From NCBI GenBank assembly GCA_007922195.1, contig ML681995.1, forward strand, positions 14,995,020 to 15,059,019: a stretch of DNA of 64,000 bases. The letters run 5' to 3'. The DNA is from Podocnemis expansa. Its lineage: Eukaryota > Chordata > Testudines > Podocnemididae. The notes under the pieces were generated by a model. It saw only the letters and a list, made by a program, of their open reading frames with translations. It ran no database searches and had not been told where the DNA came from. A program made the position numbers and the translations under genes. Shown in pieces: positions 24,268 to 34,735 of the stretch; position 1 is the stretch's first letter, and every line of letters starts with the position of its first letter.

Positions 24268-24490
24268 AGTGCTGTGGCACTTAAAGACTAATAAATATAT
24301 TTATTGCATGAGGTTTCATGGGAGAAAATCCCACTTTGTGAGACAATTAGAACGTGAGGGAACTAACCATCTGATGAAATGGGATTTTCTCCCACAAAAG
24401 CTCATGCAATAAATATATGTGTTAGTCTTTAAGTGCCACAGAAATCCTTGTTTGTTTTACTGAACGAGACTAACAGAGCTGCCCCTTTGG
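24268..24490. mobile_element. Penelope-like 3' palindrome with 13-bp target duplication
   Basis: The left arm (about 24268-24345) is the PLE tail read antisense. The right arm (about 24370-24490) is the same tail read sense, ending CTAACAGAGCTGCCCCTTTGG. A spacer of about 25 bp separates them. AAATCTGCTTTGG is duplicated perfectly just outside (24255-24267 and 24491-24503), so the palindrome inserted as one unit. The right arm has the hammerhead-like core CTGATGA at 24371-24377, but the GAAA box reads AAAA. Confidence 0.88.
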
Positions 24491-24522
24491 AAATCTGCTT
24501 TGGTCTCTGCAACAGTCTAGAG

Positions 24523-24820
24523 CAGAGCTTAACAAAATAGCCACCCAGCTAGGTGCCCAGATTGAAACTAGGCACCTAGCTGGGATGCTGGGGGGGGGAA
24601 GAAAAAGAAAAAAAAGCAGCCATCACTTTTAGTGGTGGCACAGGGCTCCTTGCCACTGAAATGCCACCAAACCACTCCCCTGAGTACTGCTACAGGCAGC
24701 AGAGGTTCTATTTTTGGGCCCCAGGGGGTGTTCCACCATTGCATTTCTGTGGTTGACCTAGGTGCCATGCTACAACCCTGGTGACATGGCAACCTAATGC
24801 CCAGGGTTTGTCAAGCCCTG
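24523..24820. mobile_element. hAT-type MITE, 298 bp
   Basis: The ends CAGAGCTTAACAAAAT and GTTTGTCAAGCCCTG are inverted repeats. Flanks GTCTAGAG (24515-24522) and GTTTAGAG (24821-24828) match at 7 of 8 positions. An internal hairpin is formed by CCAGCTAGGTGCC and GGCACCTAGCTGG near 24545-24588. Confidence 0.82.
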
Positions 24821-24828
24821 GTTTAGAG

Positions 24829-26580
24829 CCAAGGTAGCATAGAAGTGACACCATGTTCCCTTTACTTCTTGCTGTGTCTTTGCTGCTTCTCTCTGGAGGC
24901 ATGTCCCAGAATTTAACACCCACTTTTTAACTGTAATTGCTTTAGCATCACCCTGGCATTGAAACTCTTGATCCTATGACTACAGATGTTATGGTTTAAC
25001 TGCCCCCCCCACCCATGTCAAAAATGACATGTAGTGAAAGGTGTGGTCAGCTGAAGATCTTACACTGAAAGGAAACTTTCCTTGCCAGGCTTGTTAAAAA
25101 TTAAAGGGGTGTCCCTTTCTTTCGCCAATTCTCCTTCGGAATTTGCCTGGCTCTGTGAAAAATGCTGCCTGACCTTTTAATGGAGTTGGGGCTGTTTGCT
25201 CTTTCATATGGTCAGAGCAGCCTCTGGTGGTTTAAAGCAACATTTACAGCTGTTAATGAATTGCAGCTTATTTCAATGGCGTCATAATAAAAATTAGCAC
25301 TGAGATGATGCCTTTAGAGTAGAAGAGAAATTTTGCTCAAATGAGAGTTTGAATTTAACTTGAGTTTTGTTTGGGAGGTTAAAAAAAATGTCCCACCTTC
25401 TCCTATTAAGCCCAGCTTCCCCTATGAGGATCTGACCTCTTTCCCGAATGATCATTCATCGGTAGCTCTTTTTCATGCTGGGTGGGGTACTTCCTTTCAT
25501 GCAGAAGTCATATTACAATAGCACATCAAGGTCTCAAACCAAGGGAATATTGTTATCTCCATTTTGTAAATGGAGAACTGAGATGCAGAGAGACTAGTTC
25601 CCCAGTCTGAGCTACCAGATGGTGGCGGGGAGGGAAAGGTATTTGATTGCTTGCAGAAGAAAACTCAAAATATATGCAACAGATGCATATTAGGCTTGCT
25701 TTTCCTTTTTAATCTCTCACCCTATAGAACTCCATATGACAAGACATTTTGGCATTGATTTGTGGATCTCCTGTCCTGTTCAGTCCACCCAAAAATATAC
25801 CAGCAGGTCTTGTTCCCCATCTGTAATGAAGGAGATTGTAACAATGGGACAGAGTGCAATGACACATTTCACCATTACTAGAAAACAGTACATTAGCTCT
25901 CCCTACTGGGTTAGCTATATTACTGCATTATAAAGTGTGTCTGGTTATACTTTGTTTGCTCCATTGCTTACTTATGTTTGCAAAGTTTCCTGGCACTGTG
26001 CTTGCATGATTCCTTTTGTGTTTTGTGCTAGTGAATTAAAAAAACAAAGTGGACTAGTTGTACACCTCAGCATCATAGTTTTGTGCTTTACATATTTGCC
26101 AGTCTTTATCTGGAAATCAGAGAATACCACCTAGGGTTCTTCGGATTAATGAAAACACGGGCATCCTGAGAAACCTAAGAATCCACTTAGAAACAGGCTT
26201 TTGAAATATTATTAGAAAGATAAAATATCTCCATAATTTTATCTCCCATATATACATTTCACCTTCTTTTACTGCAGTGCACAGCTAAGCATATTACAGG
26301 AGTGTGCATCTTTCTTTGATGCATACCCCCATTAGCCAATCTCACCAATAAAAGCCTGGAATATATCAGCACCTAACAAAACATGGCTGCATCCAACTGG
26401 CATCTGTGAACTACCATAAAATAAATATTAGTATTAATTGTAATTGGATGATGGATCTCTTCTGATGCTGCAGTTCAGAGGTATCTAAAAGCAAACCACT
26501 GAAACTGACCAATGTGACAGGAAACAAAAAAAAAATCAGATCCACTAAATCTCATTCTATGCATTCATCAATGAATATCT
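24829..26580. other. No gene; MIR relic only
   Basis: Apart from a MIR-like stretch at 25545-25640 (TTATCTCCATTTTGTAAATGG) nothing is recognisable. Confidence 0.5.
25545..25640 (-). repeat. MIR-type SINE fragment, antisense
   Basis: TTATCTCCATTTTGTAAATGG followed by GAACTGAGATGCAGAGAGAC is a diverged inverted MIR body. Confidence 0.55.
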
Positions 26581-26734
26581 TGTTTATTTATAAAAAAATA
26601 ATCTTAGACATAGATTGTGCCAAGGAGCAATATTTTGCTGGGAGCCCTGCTTTATTATAGTTTTTTAAAGGATAATAGGAATGATACCATTGTAAAATTG
26701 CCTGCATTTGTTTAGGTGTATGGTGCTTCAGATT

Positions 26735-27085
26735 AAGACGCAATGAATGGAAGTTGAAGCTGGACAAGTTAAAATTAAACATAAGGCACACACTTCTAAC
26801 AATGAGGCTACTCAACTATAAATGACCAAGGAAAGTGGTCGTATATACTTGAGAAATCCTCATTGTTAGAAATGTAAATGGCCAAGGAAAGTGGTGGATT
26901 CTCCATTTTTTGATGTCTTAACTGAAGACTCAGCTGTCTTTTTGGAAGATGTGCTTTATAACACACAAGTTATCAAACTGTAGGGGTGATTGTATAAAAT
27001 GCGGTGGCCTGTGTTTTACATGAAATAAGACTAGATGTAATGGTCCTTTCTAGTCTTAAAATGTATGAATCTATAAATTCTAAAG
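26735..27085 (+). mobile_element. L3-like CR1 3' end, sense
   Basis: In frame it reads LKLDKLKLNIRHTLLTMRLL, the C-terminal signature region of L3-like CR1 ORF2. GGAAAGTGGTGGATTCTCC and a tail ending GACTAGATGTAATGGTCC then AATGTATGAATCTATAAATTC follow. A local duplication, AATG(A)CCAAGGAAAGTGGT, occurs at about 26821 and 26876. Old and 5' truncated. Confidence 0.75.
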
Positions 27086-27559
27086 ATTGACAGGTATGAT
27101 GTCACAACTTTGATTTGTGGCACAGATGTGCTGAAGGTTTTCATAGTTTACTTTCCTAGAGCCAAATACAGTTGTTGTCATTTATTGGCAACTCAGTTTA
27201 CACACAGAAGTTGCCATCCAACAGTTGCAAATAAGTGAAAGTCTTGGTTTCAAGTGAATGCATGCATATATTTTTTGTTGCAGAAGCAAAATAACTCTTT
27301 ATTAAAGTTTTGGTTGATACAATGTTAAAAAAATGGTGGTGGAGAAACAAACATGCCATTTTTGTTACCCAGTTCCGTACACTGTATAGTGCACTACATC
27401 AAGCAGAACACATTTTTAAATGTTGGCCTACTGTACTTAGGGAGGAGAATGGCCCAAGACTCAGCAAGATGAAGTGCATCAGTAACAGGTGTACATGGAT
27501 TTTTGTTTTGAGGTTTTCATGTAACATCGAAAGCTTGCAAGGGTGGGTGCTTGAAGGCT

Positions 27560-28625
27560 ACCAGCACTGACAGAAGCTACAGCTTGTACAGGTAGACAAG
27601 TGTGGTAGTGGCCTTTAAAGTTTTTTTTAGTGAAACACCTGTCCATTGGCAGACATGACAGAAGTTGTGGCTGCAGGCAAAAATTTCAAAACAAGCTCAC
27701 AGCTCAAGGTTGATTGCATGAGCTGGGCAATTGTCACTCAACAGGCACATGTGGTGGACCTGTAGGGACAGCTCATGTTCCAATTTTTCAGCCACTCTCA
27801 GGAGAAAAGAAAAGCTAGTCATTCAGGCACTGGTAAAGTTTCTGCAGATCATGGGCAGCTTTGAGTAATTTTTTTAGGAAAGAACCAAAGCACTTGCTCT
27901 TTCTCTTTACTCTGAGACTCCTTCTCTGTCCCATCTATGTTTGCGCAGTACAACAATGTGACCTTGTCCATAGTCTTTTCTGTTCCTGCAAACTCTTCTT
28001 TCAGCATACTAAAGTCTCTGAGTATGTCTACACACAGCATTTAATTTGAACTAATAAACATGCTAGTTTGAATTCGTTTTCCAAGTATGGCCATGTTAGT
28101 TCAAATTGACTGAATTCAAACTAATCATTATTAGTCAATTTGAACTAACATTCTAAGTGTAGACATAGCCTAAGTCTGGAAAGCCCCAATAAAAGAAAGC
28201 AATCTGGTCAGCGCTGGAGAGGTTTGGTAGCTAGAACAAGACCATAATGCAGGAAAGAGTGTCCACTCTCCATTCAGAAGCTGCTAGAAAGTCAGTGGCT
28301 TGTTTCTTGCCAGAATTCTTATGCTGAACAACACTGTGTTGGCTTTTCCAATGAGTGTACCAGCCATCTAAGGAGCTGAATTCCTTCCCCTGCTCTTCTG
28401 TCAGCTGAGCCACTTTCTGTTTCAGCATCAGTCCAGAGAGTTGAACACTGTTCTGGGCAACGATTTTGTTGAAGACAGAGCCACAAATCTTCATCAATGT
28501 TTGCCTTGTTGCCAGTTCATTGATGCTTGTGGCCTCACTCATCTCACACTCCTGTAAGACATGATCTCTTGCCTTAGGATGTGGAATACAGAGTTTGAGA
28601 TGCCACGTTACAGGTATTTGCACTT
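27560..28625 (-). pseudogene. Tigger/pogo-like transposase relic (CENP-B type)
   Basis: Minus-strand frames resemble a Tigger/pogo-family transposase, which in its family cuts and pastes Tc1/mariner-superfamily elements. The N-terminal piece (28231-28623) has a CENP-B-like DNA-binding helix-turn-helix: LSGLMLKQKVAQLTEEQGKE followed by DGWYTHWKSQHS. Further on, SSADQIAFFYWGFPD recalls the first catalytic Asp block of the family (ADETGLFW type). VTLLYCANIDGTEK recalls its VTVLLCSNMDGTEK block. LKFLPAATTSVMSANGQV recalls the FLPPNTTSVLQPMDQG block. The frame is broken by stops and shifts and by the MITE at 28019-28170. No terminal repeats of the parent element were found. Dead copy; family assignment is by motif recall only. 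Confidence 0.8.
28019..28170. mobile_element. MITE with TTAGTTTGAACTAA words, inside the Tigger relic
   Basis: A 152-bp element with ends TGAGTATGTCTACACAC and AGTGTAGACATAGCC. The interior alternates TTTGAACTAATAA and TTAGTTCAAATTGAC, decayed forms of a TTAGTTCGAACTAA palindrome. Flanks AAAGTCTC (28011-28018) and TAAGTCTG (28171-28178) share six central bases, suggesting a 6-8 bp target duplication. It separates two collinear blocks of the transposase relic. Confidence 0.78.
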
Positions 28626-29995
28626 ATTTGGCACTGGGCTCATGCACGAGCTAGAGAACCATAGCTAAACCTAAGAGAGACAGGCCCACTCATTTAGAAA
28701 CCATGAGATACAGTTAAGAATAGTTAAGCTGAGCAGACTCAGAGCCAACAGAATGATTACAGGTACAATCTTATTTTTAATAAAGTCAGTGCTCAGAAAG
28801 CATATTGCCAATAGCTGGACCAATTACAATTATACTCAACTGAATAGAATTGGCTCCCCACAAAATTGGACATCCAGTCCAGGTTACTTTGTTTTTCTTG
28901 ACTAGTATTTCACATAGTCCGTCGAAAGTAGACCAAACCAAACCACAGGCAGAATTGTGTTCAGTATTAGCATAACAATAAAACTGCTCAAAGAAAATGG
29001 GGGTGATGGAGTGGGGGGGGAGTGTCGTATTTATTTTATTTTAGTTTCCGCTGAAACGCTGAAAAATTTAAATCAGCTCTACAGTTTGTTAAAAAACAGA
29101 AGAAAAACCATATACATTTAGCCTAATTTTTTCAGAAGCTTTTAACACATCAAAATATTGAAATCTCAATTTGTGTTCCACAGAAATTCAGACAAAATAA
29201 TAAAAATGGTTCCTTCTGGCCATGGAGTCTATGAAAAATTTCAGCCAATGATACATGACAAACAATTAGCATCAGAAATCTCTTACTGCATTTCATTCAA
29301 TGCACATTGGACTCAATGGAATATTTCCACTGACTTCAGTGTCTATGTGATGGAGCCCCTTACTGTACTGAGTTTACATTAATGTATTAGCATCTACAAA
29401 TTTGTCTAATTTCACAGCTATATCAATATGTATGAGAAAAAAAGCCCTCTTGGGGATCTCACTTGTATGCATCCAAAATGAAAGGATCTTTAGTATCCCC
29501 ATGAGACTGCTGGCTCTGGAATTAACATCACTACATCAGCCAAGCAGAACACCCCATATTACAGTGTCATTCTGGGAAGTGGCCCCTTGGAAGCAGTTAG
29601 GAGAGGCAGCTTAACAAAATGTTTCAAGGCAATTTTCGGTTCATTGCTAATGATGTACATTTTGAAAGGCAACAGATCAGTTTTATATCCTTGGATCTTT
29701 TTGGAATTGTCTCATTTAAATAATTGGTTTACACTGTTTTATGTACGTAGTTTAATTTCTAGGGTAACGTATCATAATCTGCATGGCACAGAATCTGCCA
29801 CCTGGGCTATGACACAGAGTGATACACATTATGGCTGTAAGTCACCTTGCGTCCTTTCAGTCTGATGCTGCTCCATGGCTACCAGCATAATTCAGACAGC
29901 TCTGGGGGCCTGTATATATTTTAGCAGCCTGTGCCTGCTTGCCTGGGCACTACAACACATCTTGGAACCTCCATATCAGTGTGTGCTGTAAACTC
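28626..29995. other. No gene or recognisable repeat
   Basis: AT-rich, with the dispersed GACTTCAGTG word near 29330. The reading frames carry no recognisable domain. Confidence 0.5.
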
Positions 29996-29998
29996 CAA

Positions 29999-30674
29999 GG
30001 CTATGTTCACACACAAAGTGCTTGTTTTGAAACAAGACGTTTCAAAACAAGCCATTTTGAAATAATGTGTTATTCTGAAACACCTTATTTCGAAAGACAA
30101 AAAAGTGTCTTCGAAATAAGGGAAATAAAATAGCATGTTCACAGTGTGGACATGCTATTTCACTTCGGGGGGGCTGCAGACCCCCACGGGGTGAGAGGAC
30201 CCCGGCAGGGTGAGTGCAGCCCAGAGCCTCACCCTGCAGGGGTCTTCAGGGGATTGCAAACCCCGGCGGGGTGAAGCGGAGCCAGGCACCCCACCCAAAA
30301 GCCAGTGGGGTGAGGCTCCCAGCTCCGCTTCACCCCGCGGGGGTCTGTAGGGTGCTGAGGGTTCCCTGGCCAGGGTGCTGAGGGGGTGGCCCTTCCTCCC
30401 AGGGTGCTAAGCACCCTGGGAGTAAGGTCAAATGTTGTTTCAGAACAGTTTGCTCCAAAACAACATGTCCCCACGGGGTTGTTTCGAAACCAGTGGTTTT
30501 GAAACAACCTTGTTTTGAAGCAGAAGGAGGTTTAAGCTGTTTTGAAACATGGCTCCCATTTTGAAACAAGGGGGCCCCTTGTTTTGAAATGGGAGTACGT
30601 CGTGTAGACATGCTGTTTCTTATTTCAAAACAATCTCTGTTTTTTTGAAATAAGAAGCCTGTGTAAACACACCC
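29999..30674. mobile_element. Large MITE with TTTCGAAACAA words and GC-rich core, 676 bp
   Basis: The ends GGCTATGTTCACACACA and TGTGTAAACACACCC are inverted repeats, with CAA directly outside both (29996-29998 and 30675-30677). Arms of GTTTTGAAACAAG and TTATTTCGAAAGAC words flank a GC-rich core (about 30165-30425). The core contains repeated CACCCCG/CGGGGTG and CCTCCCAGGGTGC, the latter also found in the elements at 38602 and 45122. Minus-strand frames through the core are non-coding. Confidence 0.8.
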
Positions 30675-30677
30675 CAA

Positions 30678-31655
30678 TACACCTCTTCCATCCTTGCCTC
30701 AGCCAACCACTACATTAGCTCTTGCAAAAGGATTATGAAAGTCAGCCTAATGGCTGCTTTTTACAGCTCCTGAAGTGAGAAAATCCTACCCAACCTGGAT
30801 TCTTGTACACTGCTCTGACTCTGCTCCTTGACAGAAGGGGGCCAGAACAGGGGTCAGGATCTCATCCCGTATCTCTACTTCCAGATCTGAAATTATCTCC
30901 AGAAATTATCAGGGCTTGATCCAAAGCCCTCTGAAGTAATTAGGGGTCTCTCTATTGCCTTCAGTGACCTTTGGATCAGTCCCTCAAGCCTGAGAAAGAC
31001 ACTAGAATTGTTTTTGTTCCCTATGAAATATATTTAAACATGGAAACCCAATCCCAGACATATTCAGCAAGTTTAGATCTTATGACAAAAGATGTTCAGG
31101 CCACATCTGTCAAACTGTTCATAAAGCTTGCACGTCTGGATTTGGCTACTTTGTGCCACTCACACCATGGAAAACATCAGTGTACTCTTGTGGCATTTCT
31201 CTCATGAGGGCAGGTAAAGGGCCGATGCCTCCTGAGAGGAAGATTATTTATGGCTATTTCCTCTCTCTGCTTTAATTTGGAAAGCTGTAATCTGTCCCAT
31301 TTTCCTCAGTAAGTGTTTGCAGCAACTATATTTTGCCAGTAATAATAATAGCTCATAATGAATAGAACTAGTTGAAAGCTTTCACATTGAAAGATGCCAA
31401 CAATATTATGAAATTCAAAATTAATCAAGAAAAAGAGCAGACAAAATTTTCACAATGGCCCTCTTATTTTGACCAAAATTGGGACTGGTTAAAATGTTTC
31501 AAATTTCACTCAAATGGGGAAGGGGAGAAGGAAGTGGGGAAATATAAAAAGAATTACTGAGATTTTCCTCCCCCTCCTCCATTTTGATCCCTTGTAATAT
31601 TGAGTCATCCTTATTCTCCTTAAAGAAAAAAGAAATCTGAATTTCTAAGTTCCAA
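30678..31655. other. No gene or recognisable repeat
   Basis: Unassigned. TATTGAGTCATCCTTATTCTC near 31597 recurs with one change near 33556. Confidence 0.45.
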
Positions 31656-32220
31656 AGGGGCAGCCATGTTAGTTTAGTTCAGCAAAACAAACAAAGAGTC
31701 CTTGTCACTTAAAGACTAACAAATTTATTTATTGAATGAGATATCATGGAAGAAAATACCACTTTGTCAGATGCTTTGAAGATTGGGAATTTACAGAACG
31801 GGAGGAAATAATGTAGGGAAGTGTCAGTCATGGAAACAGGTCACACTGTAACAGCAAATCAAAGCAATTGTAAAGATTCAAACACTGGGGAGCAGCATAC
31901 AGAAGAAGATGAGGTCAAAACACCTGTTATAAAGAGAGAAAAATCAAAAGTCCCTATTAAGTTCTGAAGCAACGCAATCAAATTTGCAAATAAATTCAAT
32001 ATCAGCAGCTTTTCTTTGAAGCCTTGATCTGCCTTATATATGGGACAAACAGGACAGTCTCTACACAAAAGAATAAATGGGCACAAATCTGAGATCAGAA
32101 ATCATAATATTCTAAAATGAGTGGGTCAGTATTTCAATCTTCCTGATCGCTCCATTGTTGATTTCCTAATTGTGGTGCTCAGACAGATGAATACCAGATC
32201 AAGGCTTCAAAGAGAAGCTT
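31656..32220 (-). mobile_element. Penelope-like element with inverted 5' segment
   Basis: Minus strand, 32028 to 31656: the C-terminal end of the PLE protein (RLQRKAADIEFICKFD), then 3' untranslated sequence and the standard tail to CCAAAGGGGCAGCC. Plus strand, 32034-32220: an upstream piece of the same ORF encoding the GIY-YIG endonuclease block (YMGQTGQSLHKRINGHKSEI) and ending at RLQREA. The two pieces together cover consecutive parts of one element, with about 25 bp shared at the RLQR site and opposite orientations. The hammerhead-like core is degraded (CTGACAA). The right edge abuts CR1 sequence. Confidence 0.85.
32034..32220 (+). pseudogene. PLE GIY-YIG endonuclease fragment (inverted segment)
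   Basis: The encoded peptide contains YMGQTGQSLHKRIN, GHKSEIRNH and, after a stop and frame slip, QYFNLPDRSIVDF and TRSRLQREA. In PLEs the C-terminal GIY-YIG domain nicks target DNA; the conserved parts seen here are the Y-x-GQT block, the Arg-rich helix and HFNLPxHS-like text. The stop after NHNILK and the missing remainder make it non-functional. Confidence 0.82.
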
Positions 32221-34215
32221 AACCTCTGAGCCAAGAAAAATAATGGGACAAATAATTAAGGAATCAATTAGCAAACATCTAGAAGAGAATAAGGTGTTAA
32301 GTGATAGTCAGCATGGATTTGTCAAGAATGAATTGTGCCAAACCAACCTGATAGCTTTCTATGACAGTGCATGGGTGTCGTTGGCACTGAGAACAGGGTA
32401 CACAAGTCGTGAGTCCTACTGTCAGTGCCCCAGACTGCTCCCATCTGGCCCTAAACCCTGCCAGGGACAAGATGTCCATCTGGATGCTTGGCTGGAGTCA
32501 GGGCCAGATCAAAGGAAGTCAGGGCAGTCCCAAGGCTGGGCCATCACCAGCAGCAGGAGCCCTCCAGCCACAACCCCGGCCGTGGACCTGGGGCCAGGCC
32601 ACTGCTGGAGTCAAGATCTGGTCCTGACCACAGCTGAAGCCCCAAAGCCAGGACCAGCAGCAGAAACAGGAGCCCAATCTGTCCCCAGACCCAGCCCTGA
32701 CGCCAGTCCACTGGTGACAGTGGTGGCAATAGCCAGGGCTACCAGAAGCAGAAGCCTGATCAGGCCCCAACCTAGGACTGAGGCTGGGCTGCCACTGGGC
32801 AGAATCCAGCCCTAACCCTGGATGGGGACCCAGGGTCTGTGATGGCAACAGTTGGATCCATCCCCCAACAGGGGGATCCAGACCCAGCAGGCCAACTCGG
32901 GCCAGGATGACAGATCAAGGCGAGGGGCGGGGCCAGCAGGGCAGGAAGCAGGACTGGAGCGGGAATGGACCTAGTCTTGAGCCCCAAACAATTTTGGTGG
33001 GGTTGCAACACCCCAGTGATGGAGTAACAAGCCTTGCGGATAGAGAGGAAGTGGTAAATGTGGTATATCTAGACTTTACTAAGGCTTTTTGATACGTGCT
33101 ATGTTTAAATTATACATTATTCCTGCACTCCTGGGGGGCGGGGGCATGCAGGCACCCCAGGTTAAGAACCCTTGATTTAGATCATGGCATAAAGAGTATA
33201 CTTATAAAGTTTGTGGATGATACCAAGCTGGGAGGGGTTGCGAGTGCTTTGGAGGATAAGATCACAATTCAAAATGATTTGGAAAAACTGGTGAAATGGT
33301 CTGAATTAAATAGAATGAAATTCAATAAAGACAAGTGCAACGTACTCCACTTAGGAAAGACCAATCCATTGCACACATACAAAGTGGGCAGTGGCTGACT
33401 AGTAGGGAGTACTGGGAAAAGGGATCTAGGAAGGAGTACTGGGAAAAGGGATCTGGTTGTCACAGTGGATCACAAGCTAAGTATGAGTCAACAATGTGAC
33501 ACATTTTTACACGGTAACACAGTGTAACAGGGTAATACATTTTTACCACCTCTAGTATTGAGTCATCCTCATTCTCTGTAAAACAGAGAAAAGTGTAACA
33601 ATGTTGTAAAAAAAAAGCAAACACCATTCTGGGGTGTATTCACAGGAGTATTGTAAGTAAGATGCGAGAAGTAATTCTTCTGCTCTGCTGCACTCTGATT
33701 AGGCCTCAGCTGGTATATTGTATCCAGTTCTAGCACCTCGTTTCAGGAAAGCTGTGGATAAATTGGGGAAAGTCCAAAAAAGAGCAACAAGAATGATTAA
33801 AGGTCTGGAACACTTGACTTATAAGGGGAGGTTGAAAGAGCTGGGTTTGTTTAGTGTGGAAAAGAGGAGACTGAGAGGGGATATGATAACAGTTTTCAAG
33901 TACCTGAACATTCATTATGAAGAGGAGAGAGAAAAATTGTTCGCCTTAACTGTGATGACAGGAGAAGAAGCAGTGGTCTTAAATTATAGCAAGGGAGGTT
34001 TAGGTTGGACATTAGGAAAAAAAATTCCCAACTGTCAAAGTGATTAACCACTGAAATAAATTGCCTAGGCAAGTTGTGGAATTTCCATCACTGGAAGGAT
34101 TTAAGAGCAGTTTAGACAAGCACCTGTCAGGGATGGTTTAAGAGGGTACTTGGCCTGCCATGAGTGCAGGGGACTTGACTCAATAATCTCTCATGATTCC
34201 TTCCAGTGTCTGTGA
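32221..34215 (+). pseudogene. CR1 reverse transcriptase relic, twice interrupted
   Basis: An older CR1 than the 60.7-kb copy. In order: IMGQIIKESISKHLEENKVL and SDSQHGFVKNELCQTNLIAF (start of the RT domain); a 644-bp GC-rich insert at 32370-33013; GVTSLADREEVVNVVYLDF then TKAF with an immediate stop; a deletion or short insertion at about 33092-33174; DHGIKSILIKFVDDTKLGG with the catalytic FVDD; a decayed middle; and KRATRMIKGLEHLTYKGRL onward to a tail ending CTGTGATTCTGTGATTC at 34215. Many stops and frameshifts make it dead. Confidence 0.88.
32370..33013. mobile_element. GC-rich insertion inside CR1, probable DNA element
   Basis: The insert begins CATGGGTGTCGTTGGC and ends GGTTGCAACACCC; these ends are partly inverted (GGGTGT against ACACCC). 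CAGTG is present at both edges (32365-32369 and 33014-33018). Removing the insert restores an in-frame CR1 reading (FYDSDGVTSLADREE). The interior is rich in CCAGCC/CTGGG words and has long non-coding frames on both strands. It could be a hAT element with a decayed target duplication; family not recognised. Confidence 0.65.
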
Positions 34216-34385
34216 TTCTGTGATTCAGATGGAGACAGCCAGATAGAATTTATTAAACCTGGATCTCCATATCCTAATGAGGAGGTTGTAAAAGAAGTTT
34301 TTAAAGTACAGGTAAGTGCTAGTGAGGAACAGTCAAATATTAGAGTCCTAAATAAAAACAACTGAATATTGACAAAATGTATATG

Positions 34386-34735
34386 CAGAATCACAGAATC
34401 ATGGTTGGCAGGGACCTCATATGGGTCATTGAGTCCAACCCCCTGCCCAAAGCAGAACAATTCCCACTAAATCATTCCAGCCAGTGTTTTATCCAACCCA
34501 GTCTTAAATGTTTCCAAAAGTGGAGATTCAACCAACTCTTTAGGCAGCCCAGTCCAGTGCTTTACTACCCTCCTAGTGAGAAAGTTTTTCCTAATATCCT
34601 ACCTCGACCACCCCAGCTGCAGCTTGAAATCATTGCTTCTTGTTCTGTCCTCTGTTACTACTGAGAACAGCTGAGCTCCCTCCTCTTCGGAGCATCCCTT
34701 CAAGTAGCTGAAGATTGCTATCAAATCATGCTCAT
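34386..34735 (-). mobile_element. CR1 LINE 3' end, antisense, nested in L3-like CR1
   Basis: AGAATCACAGAATCATGGTTG starts the inverted tail. CAAGTAGCTGAAGATTGC, ACTACTGAGAACAGCTGAG and GAGCATCCCTTCAAGTAGC are the complement of the [19 protein letters not shown] coding region. Less diverged than the L3-like copy it interrupts. Confidence 0.88.

Noticed and set aside
32243..32815. Single 190-codon frame starting in CR1
   Set aside because: Only the first 40 or so codons are CR1; the rest reads into the GC-rich insert at 32370-33013.
34300..34320. CAG followed by GTAAGT after an open stretch (34216-34316), looking like an exon with a splice donor
   Set aside because: The open stretch fits the lead region of the L3-like CR1 that continues beyond the nested CR1, so the donor-like word is most likely chance.
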